The notes: generated by a model from the sequence alone, not told the origin. Shown: positions 7,371 through 16,712, counted from the stretch's first letter. The stretch is 64,000 nt of DNA from Bifidobacterium olomucense (GCF_012932375.1 NZ_JAAIIG010000007.1:106823-170822); one strand, 5' to 3'. Program-made: numbers and translations.

Positions 7371-9435
7371 TCATGAAATCGGTGGTTTTGAGGTAGTTTT
7401 TGCCGGTGGTGATGTCGTATTGAATGAGCTTGTAGTCGGCCAGCAGCTGCTTGGTCTCCTCATCGAAGTCGGTCTCGCTCATCGGATTGCCCTCGGCATC
7501 CAGATAGATGGACTGTCCTTCGGGGATACGGTCCCAACCTTGGATCTTGTTGACCACCGGTGGTTCCATCGCGGAAATTTTCGTATGCATCTCGGTCAGG
7601 AAGGCCAAATATGGCGAAACCTTGGCATTCATATGTTCGGCGGCTTGCGCCACAAAGAAATTCGGCGAGGAATAGTCGGCATTCTCGATTGAAGTGCCCT
7701 GAGACTTGGAGGCTTTGTTCGACCAGATGAAGTAGTCGGTCAGGTGCAGGGCCAACGAGTTGTTCTCATCCTGGCTGGCCGAAGAGTAGATGCCCGGCAG
7801 ATGATCGCCGTAGAATACTACCGTAACCGGCTTATCCAGCTGATCAAGTTCATCAAGGAATTCCTGCGTGGCCTGATCGGTGAGTTCCACACCCTTCTGA
7901 TAGGTCTCGATCGACTCCTTCTCATCCTCCTCCAGCGGAGTGCCGGTGGTGGATTGAGCAGTGTAATCGTTATGTTCATACCATTCGTGGTACGGCATGT
8001 GATTCTGCATCGTTATGATCTGAATGAACTTGCTGGCAGAACCGTCCTTGATGCCTTCAAGCGCGGAATCATAGGTGGACTTATCGGAGACGTAAGGCGA
8101 CTCGTCGATCTTATCCTGATACTTGATTATATCGGGGCCGGTGAGCGTATAGAAATGCGAGAAGCCGAACTTCTTATAGTTCGTGGCACGTGAGTACATA
8201 CTGGACTCGTACGGATGATAGCCCAATGAGTTGGCTGGCGCACCCCATAGCTGGTTCACGGTGGGGGTCCAATGTTCGGACGGCACGAGCTGCTGATATG
8301 GACTGGTCAATGAAGAGTCGAAATTGGCCATTGACAAACCGGTCAACCCCATATATTCGAGGTTGGCGGTGCCACCGCCGTATCCGGAAGAAAGCATAAG
8401 ACCGGAGGTGGTGCTCTCCTTGATCTTGCGGATATTGGGCATCGAATCCTTGTTGACCTTGAGTCCGGGGACGCGGGAAGGATCGGAGAACGACTCCGAC
8501 AACACGTACACCACGGTCGAGTCATTGAGATCGTTGGCTCTGGTGGCGTTAATCTTTTCAGCCGCCTTCTTATAGCGCGCAGCCACCTCTTTCATAGTTT
8601 CTTCGGAATAATCCGCCGGCTTGTCCATGACTTTCGGATTGAGCTGACGCGTGAACGACACGAGAGGGCCATTACGCTGGGCATCGTACACCGAATCCCA
8701 CACGGAAGGCTTGTCTCCCATGACGGAGGAGAGCTTGTTGGCCCATGAATCGGTGACGCCTACCTGTAAGCAGTACAACGAGAAGCCGAGTACCGGCAGC
8801 AATATCAGAATCAGTCGCGTGGATATGTTCAATCCGACGTTCGCCGTACGAATCATACGGCCTTTACGTCCATCGAAATAACGCAATACCAGTACCAACG
8901 CCAGAACAACAGCAAATGCACCTAGCGCAACAAGAATGGCCACATGGGCACCAGCGGGAATGAAGGTGAGCATATTGCCAGTATTCGAGCCGAGGAATCC
9001 GAGATCCGCAGGCAGAATGGCCTCGTAACGAATTTCTATCTTGAAGTGTTCGATAGTGGCCACGAAAATTCCGGCACCCATGATGATCGCACTGGCAGTC
9101 CAGAACCGGTTGCACAGCATCAATACCGCCAAATACAGCAATCCGATCAACAGGACGTTAAGCAAGATCACACAATTGCCGTTAGTCCATAGTTTGGTGA
9201 TGAAGTCGAAACCGGTACCTCCCGGATTAGAGAGCTGCACACGATCGGCACTGGCGGAAACACCTACCTCCAGCGTAAGCACGGTGATGATGTCGAATAC
9301 GACAAACAGCACGCCATATAGCCAGCCCGGGAAAGGCTTATGCGGGTGCTTCGGAGTGACCTCATCCGCTTCGGCACGGTTTATCCAGAGCCGCCAATGC
9401 GACTTCGATGTGGTTTTGCTGATATTTTCGCTCAT
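7360..9435 (-). CDS. LTA synthase-like sulfatase (phosphoglycerol transferase family), membrane-anchored
   Basis: 691 residues. Five hydrophobic segments occupy roughly residues 38-215 and are followed by an extracellular alkaline phosphatase/sulfatase-fold domain. Conserved pieces are VVYVLSESFSDP (metal-binding Glu region), GGGTANLEYMGLTGLSMANF (nucleophile Thr region) and VTVVFYGDHLPG. Family members polymerise or transfer glycerol phosphate onto lipoteichoic acid or lipoglycan at the outer membrane face. The start has only a weak upstream site (GTAGGCGA), and no better in-frame start is evident. The last codons lie inside a duplicated intergenic repeat, so the C-terminus may differ between strains. 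It is monocistronic here. Confidence 0.88.
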   Translation of the reverse strand: MSENISKTTSKSHWRLWINRAEADEVTPKHPHKPFPGWLYGVLFVVFDIITVLTLEVGVSASADRVQLSNPGGTGFDFITKLWTNGNCVILLNVLLIGLLYLAVLMLCNRFWTASAIIMGAGIFVATIEHFKIEIRYEAILPADLGFLGSNTGNMLTFIPAGAHVAILVALGAFAVVLALVLVLRYFDGRKGRMIRTANVGLNISTRLILILLPVLGFSLYCLQVGVTDSWANKLSSVMGDKPSVWDSVYDAQRNGPLVSFTRQLNPKVMDKPADYSEETMKEVAARYKKAAEKINATRANDLNDSTVVYVLSESFSDPSRVPGLKVNKDSMPNIRKIKESTTSGLMLSSGYGGGTANLEYMGLTGLSMANFDSSLTSPYQQLVPSEHWTPTVNQLWGAPANSLGYHPYESSMYSRATNYKKFGFSHFYTLTGPDIIKYQDKIDESPYVSDKSTYDSALEGIKDGSASKFIQIITMQNHMPYHEWYEHNDYTAQSTTGTPLEEDEKESIETYQKGVELTDQATQEFLDELDQLDKPVTVVFYGDHLPGIYSSASQDENNSLALHLTDYFIWSNKASKSQGTSIENADYSSPNFFVAQAAEHMNAKVSPYLAFLTEMHTKISAMEPPVVNKIQGWDRIPEGQSIYLDAEGNPMSETDFDEETKQLLADYKLIQYDITTGKNYLKTTDFMTLP

Positions 9436-9569
9436 TCGCCTACAGTCTCTACCATGTGTAATTGTTCATTCCCATGGCATATTGTTGCCATGCAACCTTG
9501 GAAAATCCATATTCCCAAGATAGTCCTTACCGTTTCCTAACGTTTGCCCACTATTCACCCTAACGCAAA

Positions 9570-9597
9570 GGGTGCCTCGGATCACCCCGAAGCACCC
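9570..9597 (-). terminator. Hairpin downstream of the metal-binding lipoprotein gene
   Basis: GGGTGC-C-TCGG pairs with CCGA-A-GCACCC around a short loop. On the minus strand it is followed by CTTTGCG, only a modest T run. It lies between the convergently read start region of the sulfatase gene and the 3' end of the lipoprotein gene. Confidence 0.55.
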
Positions 9598-9708
9598 TGA
9601 AATGTCCCTAATAGCGTGCCATTCTTTCACAACGATCGGCGCTAACCGGACAATAGTCTGCCAGCAGGCCCTTCCTACACGCCAATCGACCGGCGATCGA
9701 TCAGCGAC

Positions 9709-10602
9709 CTACTTGGCGGCAGCGGCGAAACCATCCACCAGCGCGCCCATCCAATCAAGCAGATTGCTGTACTCGGATGGCATCTGTTCGGTCAAATCCA
9801 CAATCGGCACACCGGCATCCTTGGCGGCGCTGGTGATCTGATCGGTCGCGGCACTGGCCTCCTGGGAGTTGAAAATCAACATTGTGATGCCGCCCTGCTT
9901 CAGCTCATCCTGGAAATCCTTGATATCGGACGGCGTAGGTTCACTTTCATTGGCCACGGCCTGAGCGTACCCCTGCGGAGTGGAGTCGTCCATGGTCAGA
10001 TCGTCGGCCAAATACCAAGCCACGGACTCGGTAGCGGCGTACTTCAGGCCTTTCACCGTACCGGCGACTTCATGAATCTTCGCCTCCAGCTGATCCTCCT
10101 TGCTGTGCCATGCCTTGTTAAGTTCGGCGTATTCGTCACTGTGATCCGGATCGGCTTTCTGATAGGCGGCGGTAATTGCATCCGCAGCGGCGACACGGAC
10201 CTTGGAGGAGAACCAGACATGCGGATTGGCCCCGTCCTCAATGCCGGCCGATTCGGCGGCGTTCACCAGATTCGCCTTGGTTGACTGCGCGGCCTTGACC
10301 GCCCACGAATCGTAATCGGCACCGTTCACGACGGAGACCTTGGCCGACGTGAATTTCGCGATGTCCCGACTGGTCGGCTCGTAGTCATGCGCCTCCACAT
10401 TGGTTTTGCTCATGATATTGGTGACATCGACATGTTCACCGCCGAGCTCCTGCGCCACAGACCCCCATTGATTAATCGACGCCACGACTTCAAGCTTGCC
10501 GGTATCAGCACTGTTATTTGCACCGTTCGAGCCACAACCCGCCATACCGGCCATCAACGCCGCAGATGCCATCATCGCTGTGATTTTCTTCCATGCAGTC
10601 AT
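9709..10602 (-). CDS. Metal-ion ABC transporter solute-binding lipoprotein (cluster A-I, Mn/Zn type)
   Basis: 297 residues with a lipoprotein signal (LMAGMAGC, lipidated Cys at about residue 23) and the ZnuA/TroA fold. Metal ligands of the family can be placed: His in EAHDYEP and His in NPHVWFSS. At the third position, Glu in ATESVAWYLADD stands where zinc binders usually have His. A His-His-Glu-Asp set is typical of manganese or iron binders such as PsaA, so Mn(II) is at least as likely as Zn(II). No permease or ATPase partner is in the window. GAGGAA precedes the ATG. A Fur/Zur-like palindrome lies 62 bases upstream, and the Fur-family gene is the next gene. Confidence 0.85.
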   Translation of the reverse strand: MTAWKKITAMMASAALMAGMAGCGSNGANNSADTGKLEVVASINQWGSVAQELGGEHVDVTNIMSKTNVEAHDYEPTSRDIAKFTSAKVSVVNGADYDSWAVKAAQSTKANLVNAAESAGIEDGANPHVWFSSKVRVAAADAITAAYQKADPDHSDEYAELNKAWHSKEDQLEAKIHEVAGTVKGLKYAATESVAWYLADDLTMDDSTPQGYAQAVANESEPTPSDIKDFQDELKQGGITMLIFNSQEASAATDQITSAAKDAGVPIVDLTEQMPSEYSNLLDWMGALVDGFAAAAK

Positions 10603-10663
10603 ACCGTTGTTCCTCTTCTACATCACGTTTAATTCGGTTGACGCAATGCAGTGTAACACATAT

Positions 10664-10678
10664 TGAGAACCGTTTTCA
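10664..10678 (-). promoter_or_regulatory. Candidate Fur/Zur-family operator
   Basis: TGAGAACCGTTTTCA is a 7-1-7 type inverted repeat (TGAnAA...TTnTCA) close to the Fur-superfamily pattern. It is placed upstream of the metal-binding lipoprotein, next to the divergence from the fur-like gene's 3' end. It supports metal-dependent repression. The binding protein is inferred to be the neighbouring regulator. Confidence 0.65.
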
Positions 10679-10720
10679 TTTTCATATCGATGGCGTGTCA
10701 TGCAACCCCCGCACAATGCA

Positions 10721-10755
10721 AAAGCCGGGCTCCGCATCAAACGGAGCCCGGCTTT
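10721..10755 (-). terminator. Intrinsic terminator of the fur-like gene
   Basis: Perfect 14-bp stem AAAGCCGGGCTCCG / CGGAGCCCGGCTTT with a 7-base loop. It lies 37 bases beyond the stop of the regulator gene on the minus strand. Confidence 0.85.
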
Positions 10756-10791
10756 CACCAGCGCTGACTCAAACGTCAGTCTCGGTCGCCC

Positions 10792-11184
10792 TCAGTGCTG
10801 ACGGCATTCAGGGCACAGACCGAAAACCTCCAGCGTATGTGATTCCACGGTAAAGCCATGCCCTTCGGCCACCTTTCGCAACCATGCTTCGCTGGGCGGA
10901 TCGATTTCCACCGTTTTGCCGCACTTCTTGCACACCAGATGATGATGGTGCCCGTCGTCGCCGCACAAACGGAACAATTGCTGACCATCGAGACGAATCG
11001 TATCGGCCGCGCCGGCATCGGACAGCGCATTAAGCTGCCGATATACCGTAGCCAACCCGATTTTCAGCCCCTCATCCTCCAGCCGACGATGCAGATCCTG
11101 CGCGGAGATGAACTCCTCGCAACCGGCGAGCGCCGCACGGATGGCATCTTTCTGTTTGGTCTGACGTTCTATATGTTCAGCCAA
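10792..11184 (-). CDS. Fur-family metal-responsive transcriptional regulator (Zur-like)
   Basis: 130 residues. A winged-helix N-terminal half (EEFISAQDLHRRLEDEG, then ATVYRQLNALSDAG) is followed by a metal-sensing dimerisation half. The structural zinc site is two CxxC pairs (CKKCG and CPECRQH), with the His cluster DDGHHHHLVC as the sensory site. This layout fits Fur/Zur/PerR, and the His-rich GHHHHLVCKKCGK motif is most like Zur. It sits 6 bases after purK and beside a metal-binding lipoprotein whose promoter carries a matching palindrome, so control of metal uptake is the likely role. Confidence 0.88.
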   Translation of the reverse strand: MAEHIERQTKQKDAIRAALAGCEEFISAQDLHRRLEDEGLKIGLATVYRQLNALSDAGAADTIRLDGQQLFRLCGDDGHHHHLVCKKCGKTVEIDPPSEAWLRKVAEGHGFTVESHTLEVFGLCPECRQH

Positions 11185-11190
11185 AACGGT

Positions 11191-12429
11191 TCACGCCTCC
11201 TGACCAGCCAGGCCTTCACCGGTTGCGGCAGTCGTGGGCTCAACGAACGGACGCGCGTACGGCTTCAAATCATCCCAGCAGCCGGTCGCTTCCAGCTCGG
11301 CCACGGTACGTGCGGCGTCGTCCGTAAGCACGGTGATATGCCCCATCTTGCGGTCATGACGCACTTGGGCCTTCCCATAATCATGCACATTCCATTCGGA
11401 ATGGTCGGCAATCAGCGCACGAGTGGGAGCCACATGCTGTCCAAGCACATTGACCATCACGGCGGGGCTGAGCAGTCTCGGTTGAATCAGCGGCCAGCCG
11501 GCTATACCGCGAATATGCGCATCGAACTGATCGATCGAGCAGGCTTCGATGGTGTAATGACCGGAATTGTGCGGACGCGGCGCGAGCTCGTTGACGATGA
11601 CACGGCCGTCCTTCGTAACGAACAGCTCGATGGCGAGCGTGCCGGCCAGTTCAAAGCCCTTGGCCAACGCCATCGCCATCTCATGCGCGGTACGAGCGAC
11701 TTCAGCGCTGACTTCAGCCGGGGCAATGGTCATATGCAAGATATTGTTTCGGTGATCGTTGCGCACAATCGGGAAGGTCACATAGTCCTTGCCGTTGCCG
11801 GAGACCAGAATGGAGGCTTCGAACGCGAAGTCCACGAATCCTTCGAGGATCGAGGGCGGGAAGCCGCCGCCGCGGTCAGAGCGGGCGCGAATCTTCTCCA
11901 GATCGGCATCGTTTTTCAACACATGCTGTCCATGCCCGTCATAACCTCCGGAACGCGTCTTGAGCACGCACGGGTAATGGATTTCATCGATGGCCGATTC
12001 CAGCTGATCAAAGTCGTTGACTTCACGCCAAGGCGCGGTTTCGATGCCGTGCTGGTTGATGAAGGTCTTCTCGTTGATGCGATCCTGCGTCACGCGCAGC
12101 AAATCGGTGCCCTGCGGCGCAGCGACCAGATGACGCACCTCATCGATGGACTCGGCATCCACATTCTCGAATTCGTAGGTGAGCACATCGGACTTCTCCG
12201 CCAGATCATGAATGGCGGTTTTGTCGTCATACTCGCCAACAATCTGGAAATCCGCCACTTGGGCAGTCGGACAGTCCGGCGTTGGGTCAAGAACCCCGAT
12301 GCGGAACCCCATGTATCGGGCGGACAGGGCCATCATACGGCCAAGCTGGCCGCCTCCGATGATGCCGATCGTGGAGCCCGGCTGCAGCATCTGCACCGCG
12401 CCATGAGTTTCCTCAAACAAGCTGGGCAT
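11191..12429 (-). CDS. purK: N5-carboxyaminoimidazole ribonucleotide synthetase
   Basis: ATP-grasp enzyme carboxylating AIR, the product of PurM, to N5-CAIR, which PurE then isomerises. The N-terminal [18 protein letters not shown] is the family signature, followed by ATP-grasp pieces [14 protein letters not shown] and [18 protein letters not shown]. It is 412 residues from ATG 12429, which overlaps the end of purE by 17 bases. A second in-frame ATG at 12390, just before [12 protein letters not shown], is equally reasonable, and neither has a well-spaced ribosome site. Translational coupling to purE is likely. The Fur-like gene follows after 6 bases. Confidence 0.93.
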   Translation of the reverse strand: MPSLFEETHGAVQMLQPGSTIGIIGGGQLGRMMALSARYMGFRIGVLDPTPDCPTAQVADFQIVGEYDDKTAIHDLAEKSDVLTYEFENVDAESIDEVRHLVAAPQGTDLLRVTQDRINEKTFINQHGIETAPWREVNDFDQLESAIDEIHYPCVLKTRSGGYDGHGQHVLKNDADLEKIRARSDRGGGFPPSILEGFVDFAFEASILVSGNGKDYVTFPIVRNDHRNNILHMTIAPAEVSAEVARTAHEMAMALAKGFELAGTLAIELFVTKDGRVIVNELAPRPHNSGHYTIEACSIDQFDAHIRGIAGWPLIQPRLLSPAVMVNVLGQHVAPTRALIADHSEWNVHDYGKAQVRHDRKMGHITVLTDDAARTVAELEATGCWDDLKPYARPFVEPTTAATGEGLAGQEA

Positions 12430-12913
12430 TGGACTCGGCCACCTTTTCCTTCAGTTCGTTGCGGTAATCCTCCAACTTGGAGGCAAGATCCTCATTGAAC
12501 GCGGACAGCATCTGCACTGCGAGCAGACCGGCGTTCGTAGCCCCGGAGTTGCCCACGGCAGTGGTGGCCACGGGGATGCCGCCGGGCATCTGCACGATGG
12601 ACAGCAGGGAGTCCCAGCCAGAGAGGGCATGGGAGCGCACCGGAACGCCGATCACCGGCAGCGTGGTCTGAGCGGCAATCATGCCCGGCAGATGAGCAGC
12701 ACCACCTGCACCGGCGATGATGACCTTGAGGCCGTTCTTGCGGGCGTTGTGTGCGAAGTCCGCCATAAGTTCCGGGGTGCGGTGGGCAGAAATGACCTGC
12801 TTGTGGTAGGCCACACCGAACTGGTCGAGGATATCGCAGGCGCGCTTCATGGTCTCCCAGTCGCTGGAGGATCCCATCACGACGGCGACTTCAGGCTTGG
12901 ATTCGTTTGCCAT
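12413..12913 (-). CDS. purE: N5-carboxyaminoimidazole ribonucleotide mutase
   Basis: Converts N5-CAIR to CAIR. At 166 residues it is a normal class I PurE. Signature segments are [15 protein letters not shown] near the N-terminus, [23 protein letters not shown], and [21 protein letters not shown], with the active-site His in AHRTP. AGGGAG lies 9 bases before ATG 12913; an ATG two codons earlier is too close to the site. It is first of the purE-purK pair, which completes the upper purine pathway with purF, purM and purD from the left end. Confidence 0.95.
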   Translation of the reverse strand: MANESKPEVAVVMGSSSDWETMKRACDILDQFGVAYHKQVISAHRTPELMADFAHNARKNGLKVIIAGAGGAAHLPGMIAAQTTLPVIGVPVRSHALSGWDSLLSIVQMPGGIPVATTAVGNSGATNAGLLAVQMLSAFNEDLASKLEDYRNELKEKVAESNAQLV

Positions 12914-12937
12914 TATCATTTACTCCCTAGTTATTGA

Positions 12938-13423
12938 GAATGATGGTTTCACTGTACTCCCTCGTTACGAACTTGCATGAGCACGGTTCGCGCAAGCCTC
13001 GGAAAGTATGGGGAGTCTATGGGGTGCAGCACCGCACGCAGCATCTCCTACAAAGTGCAGCATCGGGGCAGCTCTCTTACGGGGCAGCTCTCTTACGGGG
13101 CGTCTCTCACGGGTCATCACCACGGCACCACACACGGCACCGCCCTCCCCGGCCCCAGCCCAAGGTGAGGTCCAAATCGGTATGCTCAGTATGTTCCAGC
13201 GCAACAAATTTTCGGGTTATTCCTTAATCTCGCGAAAAAGTCGCACTGACTTCCTGTCAGCGAGACAAATTCGCGAAGATACCACTCTTGTCGAGAATGT
13301 GCCGCGCTCAGCGATGGGAGTACGATTGCGCCGACCGCGAAGTGCGACTGCAGGGTGCGTGACGCAGTGCCGGTGCGGCGAAATCACGAAAAGGCCTCCG
13401 CCGCAACTCAACCGCAGCCACAA
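12938..13423. other. Gene-free stretch with short tandem repeats
   Basis: About 490 bases with no credible gene. It holds a 16-bp tandem unit GGGGCAGCTCTCTTAC at 13065-13096 with a third degenerate copy to 13110, GCAGC-rich runs before it, and a palindromic repeat at 13229-13278. Part must serve as the purE promoter region, but I see no clear -35/-10 pair. Confidence 0.6.
13229..13278. repeat. CTCGCGAA palindromic repeat (family E/F), copy 1
   Basis: Outer arms CTCGCGAA / TTCGCGA with an inner stem GCACTGAC / GTCAGCG. It has the same two-stem architecture as the elements at 39722, 43748, 43873, 43957 and 63770. Confidence 0.7.
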
Positions 13424-14416
13424 TCACAGCTCAATTGCCACCTTGCCGAATACATCGCCACTGTTCAACTTGGCGAACGCTGCAGGTGCTGCGCCAAGCC
13501 CGGTGAAAACGCTGTCAATCGCCGGATGGATATCGGCATGTTCCACGAATCGCAACAATCGTGCGAAATCTTCGCGCGAGCCCATCGTATTGCCTTGTAC
13601 GCGGATATCTTGGAAAAAGATACGTGTCAGTTCGGCACCGGGCTGGTCTCCCGTAGTGGCACCGCAGATTGCAATCGTGCCGCCGGGTCGCACGGATTTG
13701 ACCGAATGGCTCCATGTCGACGCCCCAACGGATTCAATAACCGCGTCCACCTTGCGAGGCAACCGCACGCCAGCTTCGAATGCAGCATCAGCTCCGAGCC
13801 GCAACGCCCGTTCACGCTTGTTCTCATCCCGAGAGGTGACGAATACCTCAAGCCCGGCCGCATGAGCGAGCTGAATCGCCGCCGTGGAGACACCGCCGCC
13901 GGCACCTTGGATAAGAATCGTGTCGCCGGGCTTGACGTTGGCTGAGGTGAATACCAGAGCATACGCGGTCAGCCAACTGGTGCCCAAAGCAGCAGCTTCC
14001 ACGAAGTCAAGGTTCTTCGGTTTGGCGAAGATGTTGGCCGATGGCACGCTCACGCGTTCAGCCATCGTGCCGGGGTACTTCTCGGAAAGAATCGTACGTC
14101 GTTCACCGGGAGCTACGCCTGCACCATCGGTGCCGATGAAAGTATACGGCACCACTTCGGCACCAGCCTTCAGACCATGCTTACCCGGGATGTCCTCGGC
14201 GAGGATACCGGATGCGTCGGTGCCGAGAATCATCGGCGTCTGCGCAGCAGTAAGGCCCACACCGGCCAGCGACCAGAGATCATGATGATTCACGGTGGCG
14301 GCTTTGACCTCGATGACGGACCAGAACGGTCGGGCTTCCGGTTCAGGCAGATCACCCACCGAAAGTGCGGCAAGTGGCTCGTCATTATTAACGGTGGATG
14401 CAAACACAGCCTTCAT
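13424..14416 (-). CDS. Zinc-independent MDR oxidoreductase (quinone reductase-like)
   Basis: 330 residues of the medium-chain dehydrogenase/reductase superfamily. A GroES-like N-terminal half (VNHHDLWSLAGVG, LGTDASGILAE) precedes a Rossmann half with DTILIQGAGGGVSTAAIQLAHAAG (dinucleotide loop) and VFVTSRDENKRERALRLGADAAFE. The catalytic-zinc Cys/His set of true alcohol dehydrogenases is missing, and the structural-zinc Cys cluster is absent. It therefore fits NADPH:quinone or enoyl reductase-like members. GAAGGAG precedes the ATG at some distance (11 bases). It is divergent from the DXS-like gene. The physiological substrate is not evident. Confidence 0.85.
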   Translation of the reverse strand: MKAVFASTVNNDEPLAALSVGDLPEPEARPFWSVIEVKAATVNHHDLWSLAGVGLTAAQTPMILGTDASGILAEDIPGKHGLKAGAEVVPYTFIGTDGAGVAPGERRTILSEKYPGTMAERVSVPSANIFAKPKNLDFVEAAALGTSWLTAYALVFTSANVKPGDTILIQGAGGGVSTAAIQLAHAAGLEVFVTSRDENKRERALRLGADAAFEAGVRLPRKVDAVIESVGASTWSHSVKSVRPGGTIAICGATTGDQPGAELTRIFFQDIRVQGNTMGSREDFARLLRFVEHADIHPAIDSVFTGLGAAPAAFAKLNSGDVFGKVAIEL

Positions 14417-14510
14417 TGGCTTTACGCTCCTTCACAATTAGGCGGCAACGGCAAGCTACCATTCATTCTTCCACAACACACGGTTTTGCACGTCCTCCAC
14501 TCGCGGACTT

Positions 14511-14537
14511 CTCGCTTACAAGGGACTGATTTCCGCT
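14511..14537. repeat. Solo half of the TTACAAGGGG palindromic element (family G)
   Basis: CTCGCTTACAAGGGACTGAT followed by TTCCGCT closely matches the reverse complement of the right outer arm of the nested palindrome at 31093-31284. It lies about 115 bases before the DXS-like start, within the divergent spacer. Confidence 0.6.
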
Positions 14538-14651
14538 GCATCAGAGATATACGGAGATGTTGGGGGTATTGCCGCATCGTTCAGGCGTTAGACGGCACGT
14601 GGCACTAGCATGTCGAATTCGGAAGTTTTACGAGAGGGGAGCCACACAAGT

Positions 14652-16712
14652 ATGAGCGATGTGCTGGGTAAAGAGCTTGATACAGCCGATTTCGATGACG
14701 TGAACGGCACGCCCGCCCCCGCAACCGACGCTCCGCTTTTGCACAACATCAGCTCCCCTGCCGACGTCAAGGCATTACCCGCCGATCAACTCACAGAGCT
14801 GTGCCGCGAAATCCGCAACACGCTGCTGTCCTACGGGCACACGCACGGCGGACATATCGGGTCCAATCTTGGCATGGTGGAAGCCACGGTCGCCTTGCAC
14901 CGCGTGTTTGACTCTCCCCTCGACCGTATCGTCTTCGATGTCTCCCATCAAAGCTACGTGCATAAGATGCTCACCGGCCGCGCTCTCGCCTATCTCGACC
15001 CACGCCATTTTCAGGACGTGACGGGCTTCACCAATCCGGACGAAAGCAAGCATGATCAATTCGTGCTCGGTCACACCGGCACATCGATTTCTTTGGCCTG
15101 CGGCATCGCCAAAACGCGCGATGCAGAACTCGCCGGCAATGGCACCAGCAACATCGGCAATGTCGTAGCCGTGATCGGCGACGGTTCTTTGAGCTCCGGC
15201 GTGGCATTCGAAGGCCTCAATAACGCTGCCGAGCAAGGCGGCAACCTCATCATCATCTTTAATGACAACGAGATGTCCATCGCCGGTGATTTTGGCGGCA
15301 TGTATGGTCCGCTCGCCCGGCTGCGCGCATCCGGCGGCACCGCGCAGCCGAACCTGTTCAACGCGTTCGGTTTGGATTATCGTTACGTCGAAGCCGGCAA
15401 CGACGTGAACGCACTGGTCAAAGCTTTCGCCGAGGTCCGCGACATCGATCATCCGGTGGTGGTGCATATCCATACGTTGAAGGGTGCGGGCTATGAAGGC
15501 TCGGCCGGCAATGATCAGCCGCTTCGGCACGCTGATGCGGCACAGCAGGTCGAAGGCATTCCCGCCACGGACAATGTGCTGCATGCCGAGCCATGGCATT
15601 CCGATCACTGCAACCTGTCCGACCACGAGCCCCACGAGGGCCAGTGCGAGGCTTCCCATTGGCAGAATCCGGATGCATCGCTCGGCAAGCCCGAGGATCC
15701 GCGCAAGTATTACGGCAAAATGGCTATGGCGGCGCTTGAGCCACGCTTCGCAACAGAGCCCGGCTTGGTGGTGATCTCTCCGGCAACCCCTGGCTCCAAC
15801 GGCATTACGCACGAGTTCCGCGAACGCGCGGGCGCACACTATGTGGACACCGGCATCACCGAATCGCATGCGGTGGCGTTTGCCGCTGGCATCGCACGCG
15901 CCGGCGGCACTCCGGTGGTGGCCACTACTGCTTCGTTCTTCCAGCGCGCTTACGATCAGTTCTTCCAAGAGATGAGTCTGAACCGCTCGCGTGTGACGGT
16001 GCTTGATTTTCTCGGTGGCTTGTCCGGCTCCGACAACACCCACTCTGGCGCCTATGACTTGTCGATGTTCGCCAACATTCCTCAGGTGACGATGCTAGTG
16101 CCGACTTCCGGCCGCGATTACCTGGATGATCTGGCTTGGGCTACGTTGCCTGCCGGTGATGCCGATGCCCCCGATGGTGCCGTGGTGATTCGCGTACCGG
16201 GTGAAGGTATTCTGGCGGCGGAACGCGATCCGAATTTGTTGCCCATTACCGGCGGACATGAGGTTGCGCGATCCGAATTCACGACCGCCGACATGCTGGC
16301 ATGGCGCGTCAACCAATTTGGCTCGCGGGTGGCAATCGTGGGCTTGGGCAATACGTATCCGTTGGCCGAACGCACTGCGGCGGCGCTGGCCGCAGACCAT
16401 GGCATCGTCGCCACCGTAATTGATCCGAGGCAGTGTACGTCGCTGGATATTTCAGCGTTGGAATCTCTGCGCGCGGAGCATAGTCTGATTGTCACTCTTG
16501 AAGACGGGCAGTTGGAAGGCGGATGGGGCGAGAAGATCACCGCGTATTACGCGAATTCCTCGAACGACCATTCCCGCAACCCCCAAGTACTGAACTTCGG
16601 AGCGTCCAAGGAGTTCACCGACCGTATTCCATTGGCCGAATTGAATGCACGCTACGGATTGACGGTCGAACATCTGGTGAGCACCATCGCTGATGCCATC
16701 GCACGTCGCTGA
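14652..16712 (+). CDS. 1-deoxy-D-xylulose-5-phosphate synthase-like thiamine diphosphate enzyme
   Basis: 686 residues from ATG 14652, chosen because AGAGGGGAG lies 10 bases upstream; an ATG at 14610 has none. The domain order is that of DXS/transketolase. The ThDP-binding domain contains GHIGSNLGMVEATVALH, DVSHQSYVHKMLTGR, GHTGTSISLACG and the ThDP motif GDGSLSSGVAFEGLNNA...FNDNEMSI. The pyrimidine domain contains DTGITESHAVAFAAGIA, and a transketolase C-terminal domain follows (LEDGQLEGGWGEKI). A His/Glu/Asp-rich insert (EPWHSDHCNLSDHEPHEGQ) joins the first two domains. Divergence from DXS suggests a paralogue that could use another ketol substrate; the genome may encode the housekeeping DXS elsewhere. 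Confidence 0.75.
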   Translation: MSDVLGKELDTADFDDVNGTPAPATDAPLLHNISSPADVKALPADQLTELCREIRNTLLSYGHTHGGHIGSNLGMVEATVALHRVFDSPLDRIVFDVSHQSYVHKMLTGRALAYLDPRHFQDVTGFTNPDESKHDQFVLGHTGTSISLACGIAKTRDAELAGNGTSNIGNVVAVIGDGSLSSGVAFEGLNNAAEQGGNLIIIFNDNEMSIAGDFGGMYGPLARLRASGGTAQPNLFNAFGLDYRYVEAGNDVNALVKAFAEVRDIDHPVVVHIHTLKGAGYEGSAGNDQPLRHADAAQQVEGIPATDNVLHAEPWHSDHCNLSDHEPHEGQCEASHWQNPDASLGKPEDPRKYYGKMAMAALEPRFATEPGLVVISPATPGSNGITHEFRERAGAHYVDTGITESHAVAFAAGIARAGGTPVVATTASFFQRAYDQFFQEMSLNRSRVTVLDFLGGLSGSDNTHSGAYDLSMFANIPQVTMLVPTSGRDYLDDLAWATLPAGDADAPDGAVVIRVPGEGILAAERDPNLLPITGGHEVARSEFTTADMLAWRVNQFGSRVAIVGLGNTYPLAERTAAALAADHGIVATVIDPRQCTSLDISALESLRAEHSLIVTLEDGQLEGGWGEKITAYYANSSNDHSRNPQVLNFGASKEFTDRIPLAELNARYGLTVEHLVSTIADAIARR

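Noticed and set aside
10858..12498. 546-codon plus-strand frame over fur, purK and purE
   Set aside because: Shadow of the minus-strand genes, which carry clear ATP-grasp and PurE motifs; no ribosome site for the antisense frame.
13008..13865. 285-codon plus-strand frame running from the repeat-rich spacer into the MDR gene
   Set aside because: Half lies antisense to the oxidoreductase and half in tandem repeats; the translation is low complexity.
14775..16043. 422-codon minus-strand frame over the DXS-like gene
   Set aside because: Antisense shadow; the plus frame has ThDP-binding motifs, a good ribosome site and full-length domain structure.
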